This document shows, in pieces, positions 9,199 to 17,604 of a stretch of 44,758 bases of DNA. Within the stretch, counting starts at the first letter, position 1. Each line of letters starts with the position of its first letter. The translations under genes were made by a program, and so were the position numbers. The notes under the pieces are model-generated. The model saw only the letters and a program-made list of their open reading frames with translations. It was not told the origin of the DNA and searched no databases. The stretch comes from Chloroflexota bacterium (GTDB taxonomy: Bacteria > Chloroflexota > Limnocylindria > QHBO01). Where the stretch lies: positions 1-44,758 of the forward strand of contig QHBO01000023.1 in assembly GCA_003243965.1 (NCBI GenBank), in the 5' to 3' direction.

Positions 9199-10083
9199 AT
9201 GCGCAGGTCTGCTGCACTCCTCGCCGCCACCGCGGCACTCACCGCGCTCATCGCGCTCAGCCCAGTCGCCGTCGGCCCGGCGGCCGCCGCCGACGTGGTC
9301 GTGGCCCAGCCCGGTGACACGCTGTGGGGGATCGCCGAACGTCAAGGTACGACCGTCCTGAGCCTCGTGACGCTGAACAGAATCCGTGACCCGAACTGGA
9401 TCGTCGTCGGTCAGCAGATCCGCGTCCGGCGGGCAGCGGCTTCGGTCGCTCGACGTGCCCGGGTTGCCACTCCCAGGGTCCACGTCGTCGCGCGGGGCGA
9501 GACGCTGACCGGCATCGCGAGACGCTACGCAACGACGATCGCGGCGATCGTCAACGCGAACTCGATCGCCGACCGATCCATGATCTGGATCGGGATGCGG
9601 CTCGTGATTCCCTCCGCGCCAGCTGCCGCGAGGAACGCGTCGCCGCGGCCGCGGCTCGCTCCGTCGGCGGCGCAGCTCGCCACCGCCCGAGCGTGGGTTC
9701 GCCAGCTCATCGTCCGCGAGGCACGGCGCTACCACGTCCCGACCGCATTGGCGCTGGGGCTGGCCTGGCAGGAGTCAGGTTGGCAGCAGGGGGTGGTCAG
9801 CTCCGCCGGAGCGGTCGGCGTGATGCAGCTTCTTCCCTCGACCGCGCAGTGGGTCGGCGACGCGATGCTCCATCGGTACGTGAGCATCCGGGATACCCGA
9901 GCGAACGTTCGAGCCGGCGTGCGGCTGCTGTCCTTCTACCTGCACCGGTACGGGGGCGATCGACGCAGGGCGCTGGCGGCGTACTACCAGGGCATGTCGT
10001 CGGTGGACCGGCGCGGCGTGCTGCCGATCAGCCACCCGTACATCGCGTCCATTCTCGTACTCGAGACGGTCTTCGGCGGCTGA
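9199..10083 (+). CDS. Secreted LysM / lytic transglycosylase-like protein
   Basis: Probable exported peptidoglycan hydrolase of 294 residues. A Sec-type signal peptide (about 1-31, ending in AAAA) is followed by two LysM domains (about 32-77 and 93-138), which bind the sugar backbone of peptidoglycan. A Pro/Arg-rich linker leads to a lysozyme-like SLT domain (about 160-290). The likely catalytic Glu is E192 in AWQESGW, and GAVGVMQLLPSTA and AYYQG are family motifs. The ATG at 9199 is chosen for its GAGG and because it places the signal peptide at the very start. It is one of only three plus-strand genes here and has its own promoter. Confidence 0.88.
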   Translation: MRRSAALLAATAALTALIALSPVAVGPAAAADVVVAQPGDTLWGIAERQGTTVLSLVTLNRIRDPNWIVVGQQIRVRRAAASVARRARVATPRVHVVARGETLTGIARRYATTIAAIVNANSIADRSMIWIGMRLVIPSAPAAARNASPRPRLAPSAAQLATARAWVRQLIVREARRYHVPTALALGLAWQESGWQQGVVSSAGAVGVMQLLPSTAQWVGDAMLHRYVSIRDTRANVRAGVRLLSFYLHRYGGDRRRALAAYYQGMSSVDRRGVLPISHPYIASILVLETVFGG

Positions 10084-10130
10084 CGGTCCCCACGTTCCCA
10101 ACGCTCCGGCGACGCCGAACGACCGTCAGC
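10079..10130. terminator. Inverted repeat between convergent LysM gene and yraN
   Basis: GCTGACGGTC (10079-10088) and GACCGTCAGC (10121-10130) are perfect 10-base arms around a 32-base loop. The loop holds a smaller hairpin CGGC-GAC-GCCG (10107-10117). The left arm contains the stop codon of the plus-strand gene and the right arm abuts the yraN stop codon. It may act as a bidirectional terminator or mRNA 3' end stem; there is no U-run. Confidence 0.5.
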
Positions 10131-10493
10131 TCACCATCCATCGATCCCCGGGTGGCGAGCCAGCCGCCAGCCATCGACCGCCCGATCCACGGTCACCAGA
10201 TCGAGGCGCAAGCGGCCCGGCTCGTCCGAAGCCGCAGCATACCGGCCCAAAGCCCGGCGGAGACGACCGATGCGCCGGCGGTCGAGGCTCTCCAGCGCGC
10301 CTCCCGCGCGCGCCGAGCTCCGCGCGCGCACCTCGACTCCGACCAGCACGCCCCGCGCGTCGCGGCAGACGAGGTCCAATTCTCCCTCGGGCACACGCCA
10401 GCGTCGATGCAGCACGGACCAGCCGCTCGTCGCGAGCCAGCGGGCAACCACCTCTTCGGCGCGCAGGCCGAGGGCCTGCCGGGGATCGGTCAT
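10131..10493 (-). CDS. yraN: YraN/UPF0102 family nuclease-like protein
   Basis: A 120-residue protein of the UPF0102 (YraN) family, which has a restriction-endonuclease-like fold. The typical N-terminal G-x-x-AE-x-V-A-x-x-WL pattern and the active-site-like GELDLVCRD...VEVRAR stretch (E, D and ExR) are present. Family members are often encoded right after rnhB, as here; the exact role is not established. The ATG at 10493 has a GGAGAGG-type sequence upstream. The gene converges with the LysM gene. Confidence 0.88.
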   Translation of the reverse strand: MTDPRQALGLRAEEVVARWLATSGWSVLHRRWRVPEGELDLVCRDARGVLVGVEVRARSSARAGGALESLDRRRIGRLRRALGRYAAASDEPGRLRLDLVTVDRAVDGWRLARHPGIDGW

Positions 10494-10534
10494 CGGATTC
10501 GGCGTCCTCTCCGGAGGCGAGAGCGTTGGTGGTC

Positions 10535-11257
10535 TTAGTCGCTGGTGAGCTCTTCGTCCTCGAGGCGTGCGACGCCCTCGAACACCAGGTCGAGCGGGAG
10601 CTGCGTCCCCGCGACCAGCATCCGGATTGGCGCGAAGGAGCGTCGATGCCACTCGCACGGACCGTCGACGAGTAACGCGTCGTAGTGTCGACGCGTGCCG
10701 TACCCCTTGTTGCGGGCAAAGCCGTAGGCGGGGTACCGCGCGTCGAACTCGGCGCAGATGCGGTCGCGGGTCACCTTGGCGACGATCGATGCGGCGGCGA
10801 TCGAAGCGCTGATCGCATCGCCATCGATGATCGCCCGCTGCGGAAGGGCGACGGCCGGCAGGGTCAGGGCGTCGATGACCAGGTGGTCGGGCGCCGGCCA
10901 GAGGCGAGTGAGCGCGTCCCGCATCGCCAGCTTGGTGGCCTGCAGGATGTTGATGCGGTCGATGACTTCGACCTCGACGCACCCCACTCCGACACCGTCC
11001 GCCCGATCCAGGATGCGCTCGTACAGCTGCTCACGCGCCAGCCGGGTGAGGACCTTGCTGTCTCGCAGGCCCTTGATCCGGTGCTGCTCAGGGAGTACAA
11101 CCGCGGCCGCCACGACGGGGCCGGCGAGACAGCCGCGGCCAACTTCGTCGATCCCCGCGATGCGGTGAAACCCGGCCAGGCGCAGCTCACGCTCGTGCCG
11201 CATACCGGCGTCGCGCGGCCGCGTCGATGCCCGACGGTGCGGGAGGCGACCAGCCAT
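10535..11257 (-). CDS. rnhB: Ribonuclease HII
   Basis: RNase HII cuts RNA in RNA-DNA hybrids and initiates removal of misincorporated ribonucleotides. The motif GIDEVGRG with the first catalytic Asp and Glu, the VIDAL segment, ASIVAKVTRD and the later YGFARNKGY are present. The start is uncertain. ATG 11257 (240 residues) follows the rplS stop by 13 bases, while ATG 11203 (222 residues) begins MRHERELRLAG, closer to typical length. Neither has a clear ribosome binding site. It is the middle gene of rplS-rnhB-yraN and ends in TAA. Confidence 0.94.
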   Translation of the reverse strand: MAGRLPHRRASTRPRDAGMRHERELRLAGFHRIAGIDEVGRGCLAGPVVAAAVVLPEQHRIKGLRDSKVLTRLAREQLYERILDRADGVGVGCVEVEVIDRINILQATKLAMRDALTRLWPAPDHLVIDALTLPAVALPQRAIIDGDAISASIAAASIVAKVTRDRICAEFDARYPAYGFARNKGYGTRRHYDALLVDGPCEWHRRSFAPIRMLVAGTQLPLDLVFEGVARLEDEELTSD

Positions 11258-11270
11258 CAGAGCGGCGCGC

Positions 11271-11621
11271 TCAGCGGGCGATGCGCCGCTCCCGAAGTGT
11301 GGCCGATTTGCCGACGCGATCGCGGAGGAAGTAGAGCTGTGCGCGGCGCGCGACCCCATGGCGGACGACCTCGATCTTCTCGACGCGAGGCGCGTGAACC
11401 AGAAAGGTCCGTTCCACGCCCACGCCACTGCTCACCCGCCGGACGGTGACCGATTGGTTCAGACCGCCGCCGCGCATTCGCATCACGGTGCCCTCGAACA
11501 CCTGGATGCGCTCGCGGTTCCCTTCGACGACCTTGACCGACACCCGGACGGTGTCGCCCGAGGCAATCTGTGGCCTGTCCGTCCGCAGCTGCTCCCGCTC
11601 GAGCTCCTGGATGACGTGCAT
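11271..11621 (-). CDS. rplS: 50S ribosomal protein L19
   Basis: L19 sits at the 30S-50S interface. The 116-residue protein matches the family length. It contains [23 protein letters not shown], the [19 protein letters not shown] segment and a basic C-terminus ([12 protein letters not shown]). The ATG at 11621 has GAGG 10 bases upstream. It lies just downstream of trmD as in most bacteria but has its own probable promoter about 100 bases upstream. Confidence 0.97.
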   Translation of the reverse strand: MHVIQELEREQLRTDRPQIASGDTVRVSVKVVEGNRERIQVFEGTVMRMRGGGLNQSVTVRRVSSGVGVERTFLVHAPRVEKIEVVRHGVARRAQLYFLRDRVGKSATLRERRIAR

Positions 11622-11723
11622 GATGAGCCAACCTCGTTACCGCTACGTTATCGGCCACGTACCGATCCTGCGCGGCGTTCCAGACGTGATGAACGCGACC
11701 GGCGAGGCGGTCGCGACCGCGGG

Positions 11724-11729
11724 AGTATA
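11724..11729 (-). promoter_or_regulatory. -10 box of the rplS promoter
   Basis: TATACT preceded by TGG on the minus strand, in the 135-base gap between trmD and rplS. No convincing -35 box at 16-18 bases; the extended -10 may compensate. It predicts a leader of about 95 bases before rplS and allows rplS-rnhB-yraN to be expressed apart from rpsP-trmD. Confidence 0.6.
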
Positions 11730-11756
11730 CCAGCCACGCCGCGCCCGAGTGACCCG

Positions 11757-12509
11757 TCAGCTCTCGGACGCGGTGTCGGCGCGGAGCCCCTCGAGGATCG
11801 CCTCGTCCTCCGCGGACAGGACCGCATCGGCCAGCAGGTCCGGGCGCCGCAGCAGGGTCCGCCGCAATGCCTCTCGGCGACGCCAGCGGGCGACCGCGCC
11901 GTGATCGCCGGATCGAAGCACCGCCGGCGCCTCAACCCCACGGAACACGTCCGGCCGCGTGTAGTGGGGGTGTTCGAGGAGGCCTCCGACGAAGGAGTCG
12001 GCGCCGTGCGACTCCGGGTCGATGACGCCCGGAACCAGCCGCGCGACGGCGTCGATCAGCACCAGCGCGGGGATCTCTCCCCCGGTCAGCACGTAGTCGC
12101 CGATGCTCACCTCTCGGTCGGCGAGCGATCGCGCCCGTTCGTCGATTCCCTCGTAGCGACCGCAGATCACCGCCAGGTGTCGGACGCGGCTCAGCTCGCG
12201 GGCAAGGCGATCGGTGAGACGCTCACCGGCAGGATCCATCAGCACCACGTGCGCTCCCGCCGCCCTGAGAGGCTCGACCGCGGCGTGCAGCGGCTCGGGC
12301 CGCAGGACCATCCCCGCTCCCCCACCGTACGGATAGTCGTCGACCGACCGATGACGCCCCAGGCCATGCGCGCGCAGGTCATGAACGCTGAAGCGCAGCG
12401 CACCGCGCTCCGCTCCCCGCCCGATGACCGAGGTCCGGAGTGGCACCTCGAACAGCTCGGGGAAGAGCGTCACGATCTCGATCCACACTGCTTCCTGCCC
12501 CGCGTTCAT
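11757..12509 (-). CDS. trmD: tRNA (guanine37-N1)-methyltransferase
   Basis: TrmD methylates G37 next to the anticodon using SAM, preventing +1 frameshifting. The 250-residue SPOUT protein shows VTLFPELFEVP, YGGGAGMVLRPEP, the AdoMet-knot segment ICGRYEGIDER and the SIGDYVLTGGEIPAL motif. The ATG at 12509 overlaps the rimM stop as ATGA. An in-frame GTG at 12488 would give a family-typical MWIEIVTLF start and is possible. Order rpsP-khpA-rimM-trmD-rplS is standard. Confidence 0.97.
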   Translation of the reverse strand: MNAGQEAVWIEIVTLFPELFEVPLRTSVIGRGAERGALRFSVHDLRAHGLGRHRSVDDYPYGGGAGMVLRPEPLHAAVEPLRAAGAHVVLMDPAGERLTDRLARELSRVRHLAVICGRYEGIDERARSLADREVSIGDYVLTGGEIPALVLIDAVARLVPGVIDPESHGADSFVGGLLEHPHYTRPDVFRGVEAPAVLRSGDHGAVARWRRREALRRTLLRRPDLLADAVLSAEDEAILEGLRADTASES

Positions 12510-12979
12510 CGGATCTCCTCGGTCTCCAGGTCGACCACCATCCGACCGGCGACGATGTCGATGTCGCGCACCACGCTGCGCAACGCTGGGACGAGCGTCT
12601 CGCGGTTTCCGTCGCTGATCCGATACACCTCGTTCTCGCCCGCGCGAAAGACCTCGACCACATCTCCCAACGGACGTCCCGCGACGTCGTATGCGACCAG
12701 CCCGACCAGCTGGTGCCAGTAGTAGGTGTCCGCCGGCAGCTCGCCGGCCTCGACTTCGAGGTACCGCCCGACGAGCGGCTCCGCCGTCTCACGGGTCTCG
12801 ATCCCAGTCAGGCTCAACGCCGTGCTGCGTCCCCCGCGCTCGGCGCGCCGGATGACGCGCGGCTCGCTCTCGTCCTCGAGGTACACCGATGCCCCGGCCG
12901 CGAGGTGATCCGGCCAGTCGGTGAGAGGCTCGACCTTGACGGCGCCGCGCAGCCCCTTGACGGAGAGGATGCGCGCCAC
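12506..12979 (-). CDS. rimM: 16S rRNA processing protein RimM
   Basis: RimM assists 30S head assembly together with S19. The 157-residue protein has the N-terminal beta-barrel (ILSVKGLRGAVKVEPLTDWP) and the PRC-barrel domain (YYWHQLVGLVAYDVAGRPLGDV...VPALRSVVRDIDI). The GTG start at 12979 lies 10 bases after the khpA stop. No other start codon is in frame nearby, so the protein starts close to the first core strand and is slightly short for the family. Confidence 0.94.
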   Translation of the reverse strand: MARILSVKGLRGAVKVEPLTDWPDHLAAGASVYLEDESEPRVIRRAERGGRSTALSLTGIETRETAEPLVGRYLEVEAGELPADTYYWHQLVGLVAYDVAGRPLGDVVEVFRAGENEVYRISDGNRETLVPALRSVVRDIDIVAGRMVVDLETEEIR

Positions 12980-12989
12980 CGCGAGGCGC

Positions 12990-13226
12990 TCAGTCGTTGG
13001 GCTCGATCTCCAGCTCGACGTGCTGGCCGGACCGCGCCGCCATCACTCGCAGCAGGCTGCGGATCGCGTTCGCGATCCTGCCGTCGCGACCGATGACCCG
13101 GCCCATGTCGGCCTCGTCGACCATCAGGGTCAACGTCACCTCGCCCTCGTCGTCCTCGACGTCGATATGGACGGCCTCTGGCTTGTCGACCAGTGACCGC
13201 GCGACGTACTCCAGGAACTCCTTCAC
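12990..13226 (-). CDS. khpA: KH-domain RNA-binding protein KhpA
   Basis: A 78-residue single-KH protein of the YlqC/KhpA family. It starts KEFLEYVARSLVDKPEAV and has the KH signature GRVIGRDGRIANAIR. In Firmicutes KhpA works with KhpB as an RNA-binding pair influencing cell size and division. The GTG start overlaps the rpsP stop as GTGA. The position between rpsP and rimM is the family's usual one. Confidence 0.93.
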   Translation of the reverse strand: MKEFLEYVARSLVDKPEAVHIDVEDDEGEVTLTLMVDEADMGRVIGRDGRIANAIRSLLRVMAARSGQHVELEIEPND

Positions 13227-13549
13227 GCGCTTGCCTTCGCCTGGCGGGGTTTCCTGGCGCGCGGGCGCGCGGCTTTGGGATCGGCCTCGATCGGCGGCGC
13301 GCTCGACGAGGCCATGTCGGCCTGCCGCATGAGCTTCACGACCGTCTCCGAGGGTTGCGCGCCCTTGCTGATCCACGCGGAGATGCGCTCCGCGTCAAGT
13401 CTGACGGTCGCCGGCTCGGTGAGCGGATCGTAGAAGCCGAGAATCTCCAGGGCGCGACCGTCCCGCGCGCGCCGCTTGTCGATTGCGACCACCCGGTACG
13501 ACGGGCGCTTCGTGGCGCCGACACGGGTAAGGCGGATGCGTACTGCCAA
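13223..13549 (-). CDS. rpsP: 30S ribosomal protein S16
   Basis: S16 is an early-assembly 30S protein. The sequence begins AVRIRLTRVGATKRPSYRVV and continues with the RDGRALEILGFYDPL and WISKGAQPSETV motifs. The 108 residues include a basic Lys/Arg/Ala tail of about 20 residues beyond the usual end. The start codon is TTG at 13549 with an AGAGG ribosome binding site about 10 bases upstream; no ATG or GTG is available at that position. Confidence 0.97.
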   Translation of the reverse strand: MAVRIRLTRVGATKRPSYRVVAIDKRRARDGRALEILGFYDPLTEPATVRLDAERISAWISKGAQPSETVVKLMRQADMASSSAPPIEADPKAARPRARKPRQAKASA

Positions 13550-13603
13550 TGGACGGTTACCTCTCTCGGTGGGTGTGGAGCGCGCCGCATGGGCGCAGCG
13601 CGC

Positions 13604-15151
13604 TCAATGGATGGTGATCAGTGCTTCGAACTCGATGCGATCGGCAGCCCCGCGGACGGTCATTCCCAGCGCGCCGACATGCTGGAGGATACCTCGCGCC
13701 TCGCTCGGCAGCGTCAGCGTCGTGATGGCAGGCGCGACGAACGGCGCCGCGTCCACATAGATCTCGGCGCCGGCACGGTCGCCGGATGCGCTGAAGGCCT
13801 CGCGGTATGTGGCCGAGGCGGCAAGCGTCTTGCCAGCGGCCTCCGCAGCAAGCGAGGCGCCGACGTCCTCGCCGCTGAGCCCAAGGATGGCGACGCCGTC
13901 CTTGACCGCATACGCCACGGTCGTGGCGCCCGGAATGATGAGGGTCGTCACCTGGACGCCCTGGACCGATGTCGTGGAGACCTGCCCGCCGCGACCGGCC
14001 AGCGCGTCGCGAACCCGATCCAGCGCGGCGCGGGCCGCGGCCCCGTCTCGAGGGCGCAGCAGCAGCACGCCGCGGGGCGGGTTGGTGGTCGCCGAGGCGA
14101 CTCCCAACGCGGTCTCGCCGTCGAGCAGCGGAAGGAGGTCGCGGTCGATGTCGATCCCCAGTCCGAGCGCAGCGAGCGCGCGCAGTTGGCTCAGCTGGCT
14201 CGCCACGCTCTTTGTCGAAGGCTCCGCGCCGAGCTGCGCCTCGACCTGCGCAAGGATCTGCCGGAGGCCGAAGGCCGTCACCTCGCCCTGGGTGCCGGCG
14301 GGCATGAATCCGCTCAGGGTCGGGATGCCCGCCGGCGAGGCGATCGCCCCGGGCGACGCACTCGGTACGGCCAGGGCCGAGCTCTGGCCGACCAGGCGGA
14401 CACCCTGGGATTGCGCCACCACGACCGCGGCCACGCCGCCCACCTTGGCCGCGGTGGGGACGACAGGGTTGCCGCCGCCAGCGGCGGGCAGGTCGACGTA
14501 GACCGAAGCAAGGTAGTCGGTTGGCAGGCCGCGCATCGCCTCGACGAAGGCGGTCTGGGTCAGCAGCGACCGCGCTCGCCCGTGAGCAACGTCGATCACC
14601 GCGTGGACTCGATCGGCAGTCTGGCCCACCACCAGCATCTCGTTCACGAAGCCGTACGTTGCCGAGGGGCCGACCAGCAGGTCCACGCCGTCATACCCCT
14701 TGTGCACGTACGCCTGGCCGGAGCGGGCGGTGATCCGCGCCAGCGCCGCCTCGGCGGCCTTGCGGTCCTTCACCGCCGCGATAAGCACCGACTCTCCGGC
14801 CTTGGCGGCCGTCCCCTGCGCCGCCACCGCGAGCTGGTCACCCAGCCACGGCTTCAGGTCGGCGCGGTAGTCGATCTTGTTGGCACCCAGCAGACGCTGG
14901 GCGAGCTCATCGAGCTTGTCTCCCACGGTCGCCCGATCGGTGAAGCCGGGGAATCTGCTGATCAGGTCCTGGAGGTTCATCTGCTGGCCGGTCGACGGCT
15001 GCAGGTACACGTTCGCGTAGAGGGTGACGTCGGCCGGGACCAGGGCCGCAGCACGATCGGTCGCCGCCCCAAAGAAGAGCAGATAAGCCGCAATCACCGC
15101 CACCCCGGCGGCGGTGAGCAGCGCGGTGAGCGCAATGACCGGGCGCTTCAT
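13604..15151 (-). CDS. DUF3352-type membrane-anchored protein
   Basis: A 515-residue protein that looks like the DUF3352 family of unknown function. An N-terminal membrane anchor (about residues 5-28) precedes a large extracytoplasmic region. That region contains the family's opening VPADVTLYANVYLQPS and repeated beta-rich segments such as ESVLIAAVKDRKAAEAAL and GVLLLRPRDGAAARAAL. No catalytic motif is recognised. It is tightly linked to ffh (ATG 3 bases after the ffh stop) and lies 54 bases upstream of rpsP, within an otherwise universal ffh-rpsP cluster. Its linkage may mean only shared expression. Confidence 0.75.
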   Translation of the reverse strand: MKRPVIALTALLTAAGVAVIAAYLLFFGAATDRAAALVPADVTLYANVYLQPSTGQQMNLQDLISRFPGFTDRATVGDKLDELAQRLLGANKIDYRADLKPWLGDQLAVAAQGTAAKAGESVLIAAVKDRKAAEAALARITARSGQAYVHKGYDGVDLLVGPSATYGFVNEMLVVGQTADRVHAVIDVAHGRARSLLTQTAFVEAMRGLPTDYLASVYVDLPAAGGGNPVVPTAAKVGGVAAVVVAQSQGVRLVGQSSALAVPSASPGAIASPAGIPTLSGFMPAGTQGEVTAFGLRQILAQVEAQLGAEPSTKSVASQLSQLRALAALGLGIDIDRDLLPLLDGETALGVASATTNPPRGVLLLRPRDGAAARAALDRVRDALAGRGGQVSTTSVQGVQVTTLIIPGATTVAYAVKDGVAILGLSGEDVGASLAAEAAGKTLAASATYREAFSASGDRAGAEIYVDAAPFVAPAITTLTLPSEARGILQHVGALGMTVRGAADRIEFEALITIH

Positions 15152-15154
15152 GCG

Positions 15155-16492
15155 TCAGCGCCCCGTCAGGGAGCGGAAGCCGGGGCCGAGTCCCGGCAGA
15201 CGCCCGCCGCCGAGCTGCTTCATGAAGCGCTGCATCTCGGTGAACTGCTTGAGGAGCCGGTTCACATCCGCCGTGGTGGTTCCGCTGCCGTCAGCGATTC
15301 GACGGCGACGGCTGGCCTTGATCAGCTCGGGATGGCGTCGCTCATCGGGCGTCATCGAATCGATGATCGCCTCGATCCGTTTCAGCTCCCCATCGTCGAC
15401 CGCAGCCTGCGCGGCCCCGGCCATCGAGCCGGCACCCGGGATCATCTGCAGCACCTGGCCAATCGGTCCCATCTTCTTGATCTGCTGCAGCTGACTGCGG
15501 AAGTCCTCCAGGTTGAAACGAGCCCCCATCATCCGATTGGCGACGCGCTCGGCCTCCTCGCGGTCGACGTTCTCGTGCACGCGTTCGACGAGTGACAGGA
15601 TGTCGCCCATGCCGAGGATGCGCTGGGCGAGGCGATCGGGGTGGAACGCCTCGAGTGCGTCAGTTCGCTCCCCGGTGCCGATGAAGCTCACCGGTAGTCC
15701 GGTGACGCTCCGGATCGAGAGCGCCGCACCGCCGCGGGCGTCGCCGTCCATCTTCGTCAGGATCAGGCCGGTCAGGGGCAGCCGGGCGTGGAACGCCTCC
15801 CCGACCTTGACGGCCTCCTGTCCGGTCATGGCGTCCACGACGAGCAGTGTCTCCACCGGAGTGACGGCCCCCGCGATGCGCACCAGCTCGTCCATCATCG
15901 GTTCATCGACGTGGAGGCGCCCCGCGGTGTCGAGGAGCATGACGTCCAGGCCGCGCTGGCGTGCCGTCTCGAGGCCGCTGCGGGCCACCTCCAGGGCCGG
16001 CGTGCCGACCGGCCGCGAGTGCACCTCGATCCCGATCTGGTCGCCGAGCTGGACTAGCTGATCGACCGCCGCGGGCCGATACACGTCCGCAGCCACCAGC
16101 AACGGCCGCTTGCCGTCCTTCCGCAGGCGAACGGCGAGCTTGGCGGCGCTCGTCGTCTTCCCGGAGCCCTGCAGCCCAACCAGCATCACCACCGATGGCC
16201 GCGCGACGAGCGCGAGCACGTGCCGCTCGCCGCCCAGGGTCGAGACCAGCTCGTCGTGCACGATCTTCACGATGTGCTGGCCGGGGTGAAGACCGACGAG
16301 AACCTCGCTTCCGAGCGCACGCTCGCGGACCCGGCCGACGAACTCCTTCACGACCCGGAAGTTGACGTCCGCCTCGAGCAATGCGAGGCGGATCTCGCGA
16401 AGCGCGATGTCGAGGTCCGCCTCGGTGATCTTGGCCTTGCCGCGCAGGCGCTCGGCAACCGCCTGAAGCCGCGCAGACAGTGATTCGAACAT
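15155..16492 (-). CDS. ffh: Signal recognition particle protein Ffh
   Basis: Ffh with SRP RNA recognises signal sequences on ribosomes and docks with FtsY. The protein has the N-domain helices, the P-loop GLQGSGKTT (106-114), DVYRPAAVDQL, DTAGRLHVDEPMM, TKMDGDARGG and GTGERTDALEAF. The M domain starts at FNLEDFRSQLQQIKKMGPIGQV. ATG 16492 gives 445 residues starting MFESLSARLQ; a GTG at 16498 would add two residues. It has a probable own promoter between ftsY and ffh. Confidence 0.97.
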   Translation of the reverse strand: MFESLSARLQAVAERLRGKAKITEADLDIALREIRLALLEADVNFRVVKEFVGRVRERALGSEVLVGLHPGQHIVKIVHDELVSTLGGERHVLALVARPSVVMLVGLQGSGKTTSAAKLAVRLRKDGKRPLLVAADVYRPAAVDQLVQLGDQIGIEVHSRPVGTPALEVARSGLETARQRGLDVMLLDTAGRLHVDEPMMDELVRIAGAVTPVETLLVVDAMTGQEAVKVGEAFHARLPLTGLILTKMDGDARGGAALSIRSVTGLPVSFIGTGERTDALEAFHPDRLAQRILGMGDILSLVERVHENVDREEAERVANRMMGARFNLEDFRSQLQQIKKMGPIGQVLQMIPGAGSMAGAAQAAVDDGELKRIEAIIDSMTPDERRHPELIKASRRRRIADGSGTTTADVNRLLKQFTEMQRFMKQLGGGRLPGLGPGFRSLTGR

Positions 16493-16565
16493 CGTCACGA
16501 GTGCTCAGATGGCCCGGTCACGGGCAGCGCCCACGCCCCGGCGGGACGCGGCGAAACGGCTGCTC

Positions 16566-16594
16566 ATCCTACTACCCGGGCTTCGGGCGGGCAA
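16566..16594 (-). promoter_or_regulatory. Probable promoter of ffh
   Basis: TTGCCC (16594-16589) and TAGGAT (16571-16566) are separated by exactly 17 bases on the minus strand. They lie in the 116-base gap between ftsY and ffh. It would start an mRNA for ffh-DUF3352-rpsP-khpA-rimM-trmD. Confidence 0.55.
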
Positions 16595-16608
16595 CGCTCC
16601 CCCGCCGC

Positions 16609-17604
16609 TCATTCGGTGAGCAGCCACTCCACGTAGGCCGCCGGATCGAACGGCGCGAGATCCTCGATCTCCTCCCCGACGCCCGCGAACAGGATCGGCA
16701 CTCCCAGGCGTTCGACGATCGCCACGGCCACGCCGCCCTTGGCGCTGCCGTCCAACTTGGTGAGCACGATGCCGGTCACGCCGGCCTCGCGGCTGAATGC
16801 CTCCGCCTGGACGAGGCCGTTTTGACCGGTCGTGGCGTCGAGGACCAGCAGGACATGGCGCGGCTGGCCCGGAAGCCGACGCTGCACGACTCGGCGGATC
16901 TTCGCCAGCTCGGCCATCAGCTGCACCTTGTTGTGGAGTCGGCCGGCGGTGTCGATCAGCACCGCGTCGACGCCGCGCGACTCGGCCGCGGCGACCGCGT
17001 CGAACGCAACGGCGCCGGGGTCCGCGCCGGCGCGTTGCGCAACGACGGCCATCGACAGCCGCTCGCCCCAGATGCGCAACTGCTCGATCGCGGCGGCCCG
17101 AAACGTGTCGCCGGCGGCCAGGATCACCGACCGACCCTCCGCCCGCAGACGTGCTGCGAGCTTGGCGATGGTGGTGGTCTTGCCGCTCCCGTTGACGCCG
17201 ACGACCAGAATCACGGCCGGTGGCGGACCCAGCTCCCAGCCGCCGGACCCGGCCCGCTCGAGTCGCAGCTGGAGCTCGGTGCTGAGCGCGGCCCGCACGT
17301 CTTCCACGGCGCGGCCTCCCGATCTCCGAAGCCGGTCCCGGGCCGCGTCGATCAGCTCGAGGGTCGTCACCGCACCCATGTCGGCGGCAACCAGCGCCTC
17401 CTCCAGCTCGTCCCAGGTCGCGTCGGTCGCCAGTGCGGAGGTGCCCAGGATGGCGCGCAGGCGTGCGCCCAGACCTCCGGGGCGGGCGCGAAGCCCCAGC
17501 CCGGCCGACTCGCGCCGCGGGCGTCTGAGGGTGGTCTGGGGTGGCGCGGCGGTTGGTTCCGGGTCGCGTGGGGGCGCAGGCTCCGCAGGTCGGCGCCGGA
17601 ACAT
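16609..17604 (-). CDS. ftsY: SRP receptor FtsY
   Basis: FtsY is the GTPase receptor that receives SRP-ribosome complexes at the membrane. The 331 residues comprise a short Pro/Arg-rich N-terminal segment (1-45) in place of the long acidic A domain, then the N domain (about 45-120). The G domain follows, with P-loop GVNGSGKTT (136-144), AAGDTFRAAAIEQL, IDTAGRLHNK and TKLDGSAKGG. The ATG shares one base with the smc stop (TGATG). Pairing with smc is common in Gram-positives. Confidence 0.97.
   Translation of the reverse strand: MFRRRPAEPAPPRDPEPTAAPPQTTLRRPRRESAGLGLRARPGGLGARLRAILGTSALATDATWDELEEALVAADMGAVTTLELIDAARDRLRRSGGRAVEDVRAALSTELQLRLERAGSGGWELGPPPAVILVVGVNGSGKTTTIAKLAARLRAEGRSVILAAGDTFRAAAIEQLRIWGERLSMAVVAQRAGADPGAVAFDAVAAAESRGVDAVLIDTAGRLHNKVQLMAELAKIRRVVQRRLPGQPRHVLLVLDATTGQNGLVQAEAFSREAGVTGIVLTKLDGSAKGGVAVAIVERLGVPILFAGVGEEIEDLAPFDPAAYVEWLLTE

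Noticed and set aside
13570-13603. GCGCGC-rich hairpin between the DUF3352 gene and rpsP
   Set aside because: The arms are self-complementary low-complexity GC sequence with no U-run; not enough to call a terminator or attenuator.
13193-15595. 800-codon plus-strand open frame opposite rpsP, the DUF3352 gene and ffh
   Set aside because: It lies opposite genes with clear motifs and has no recognisable domain or start signals.
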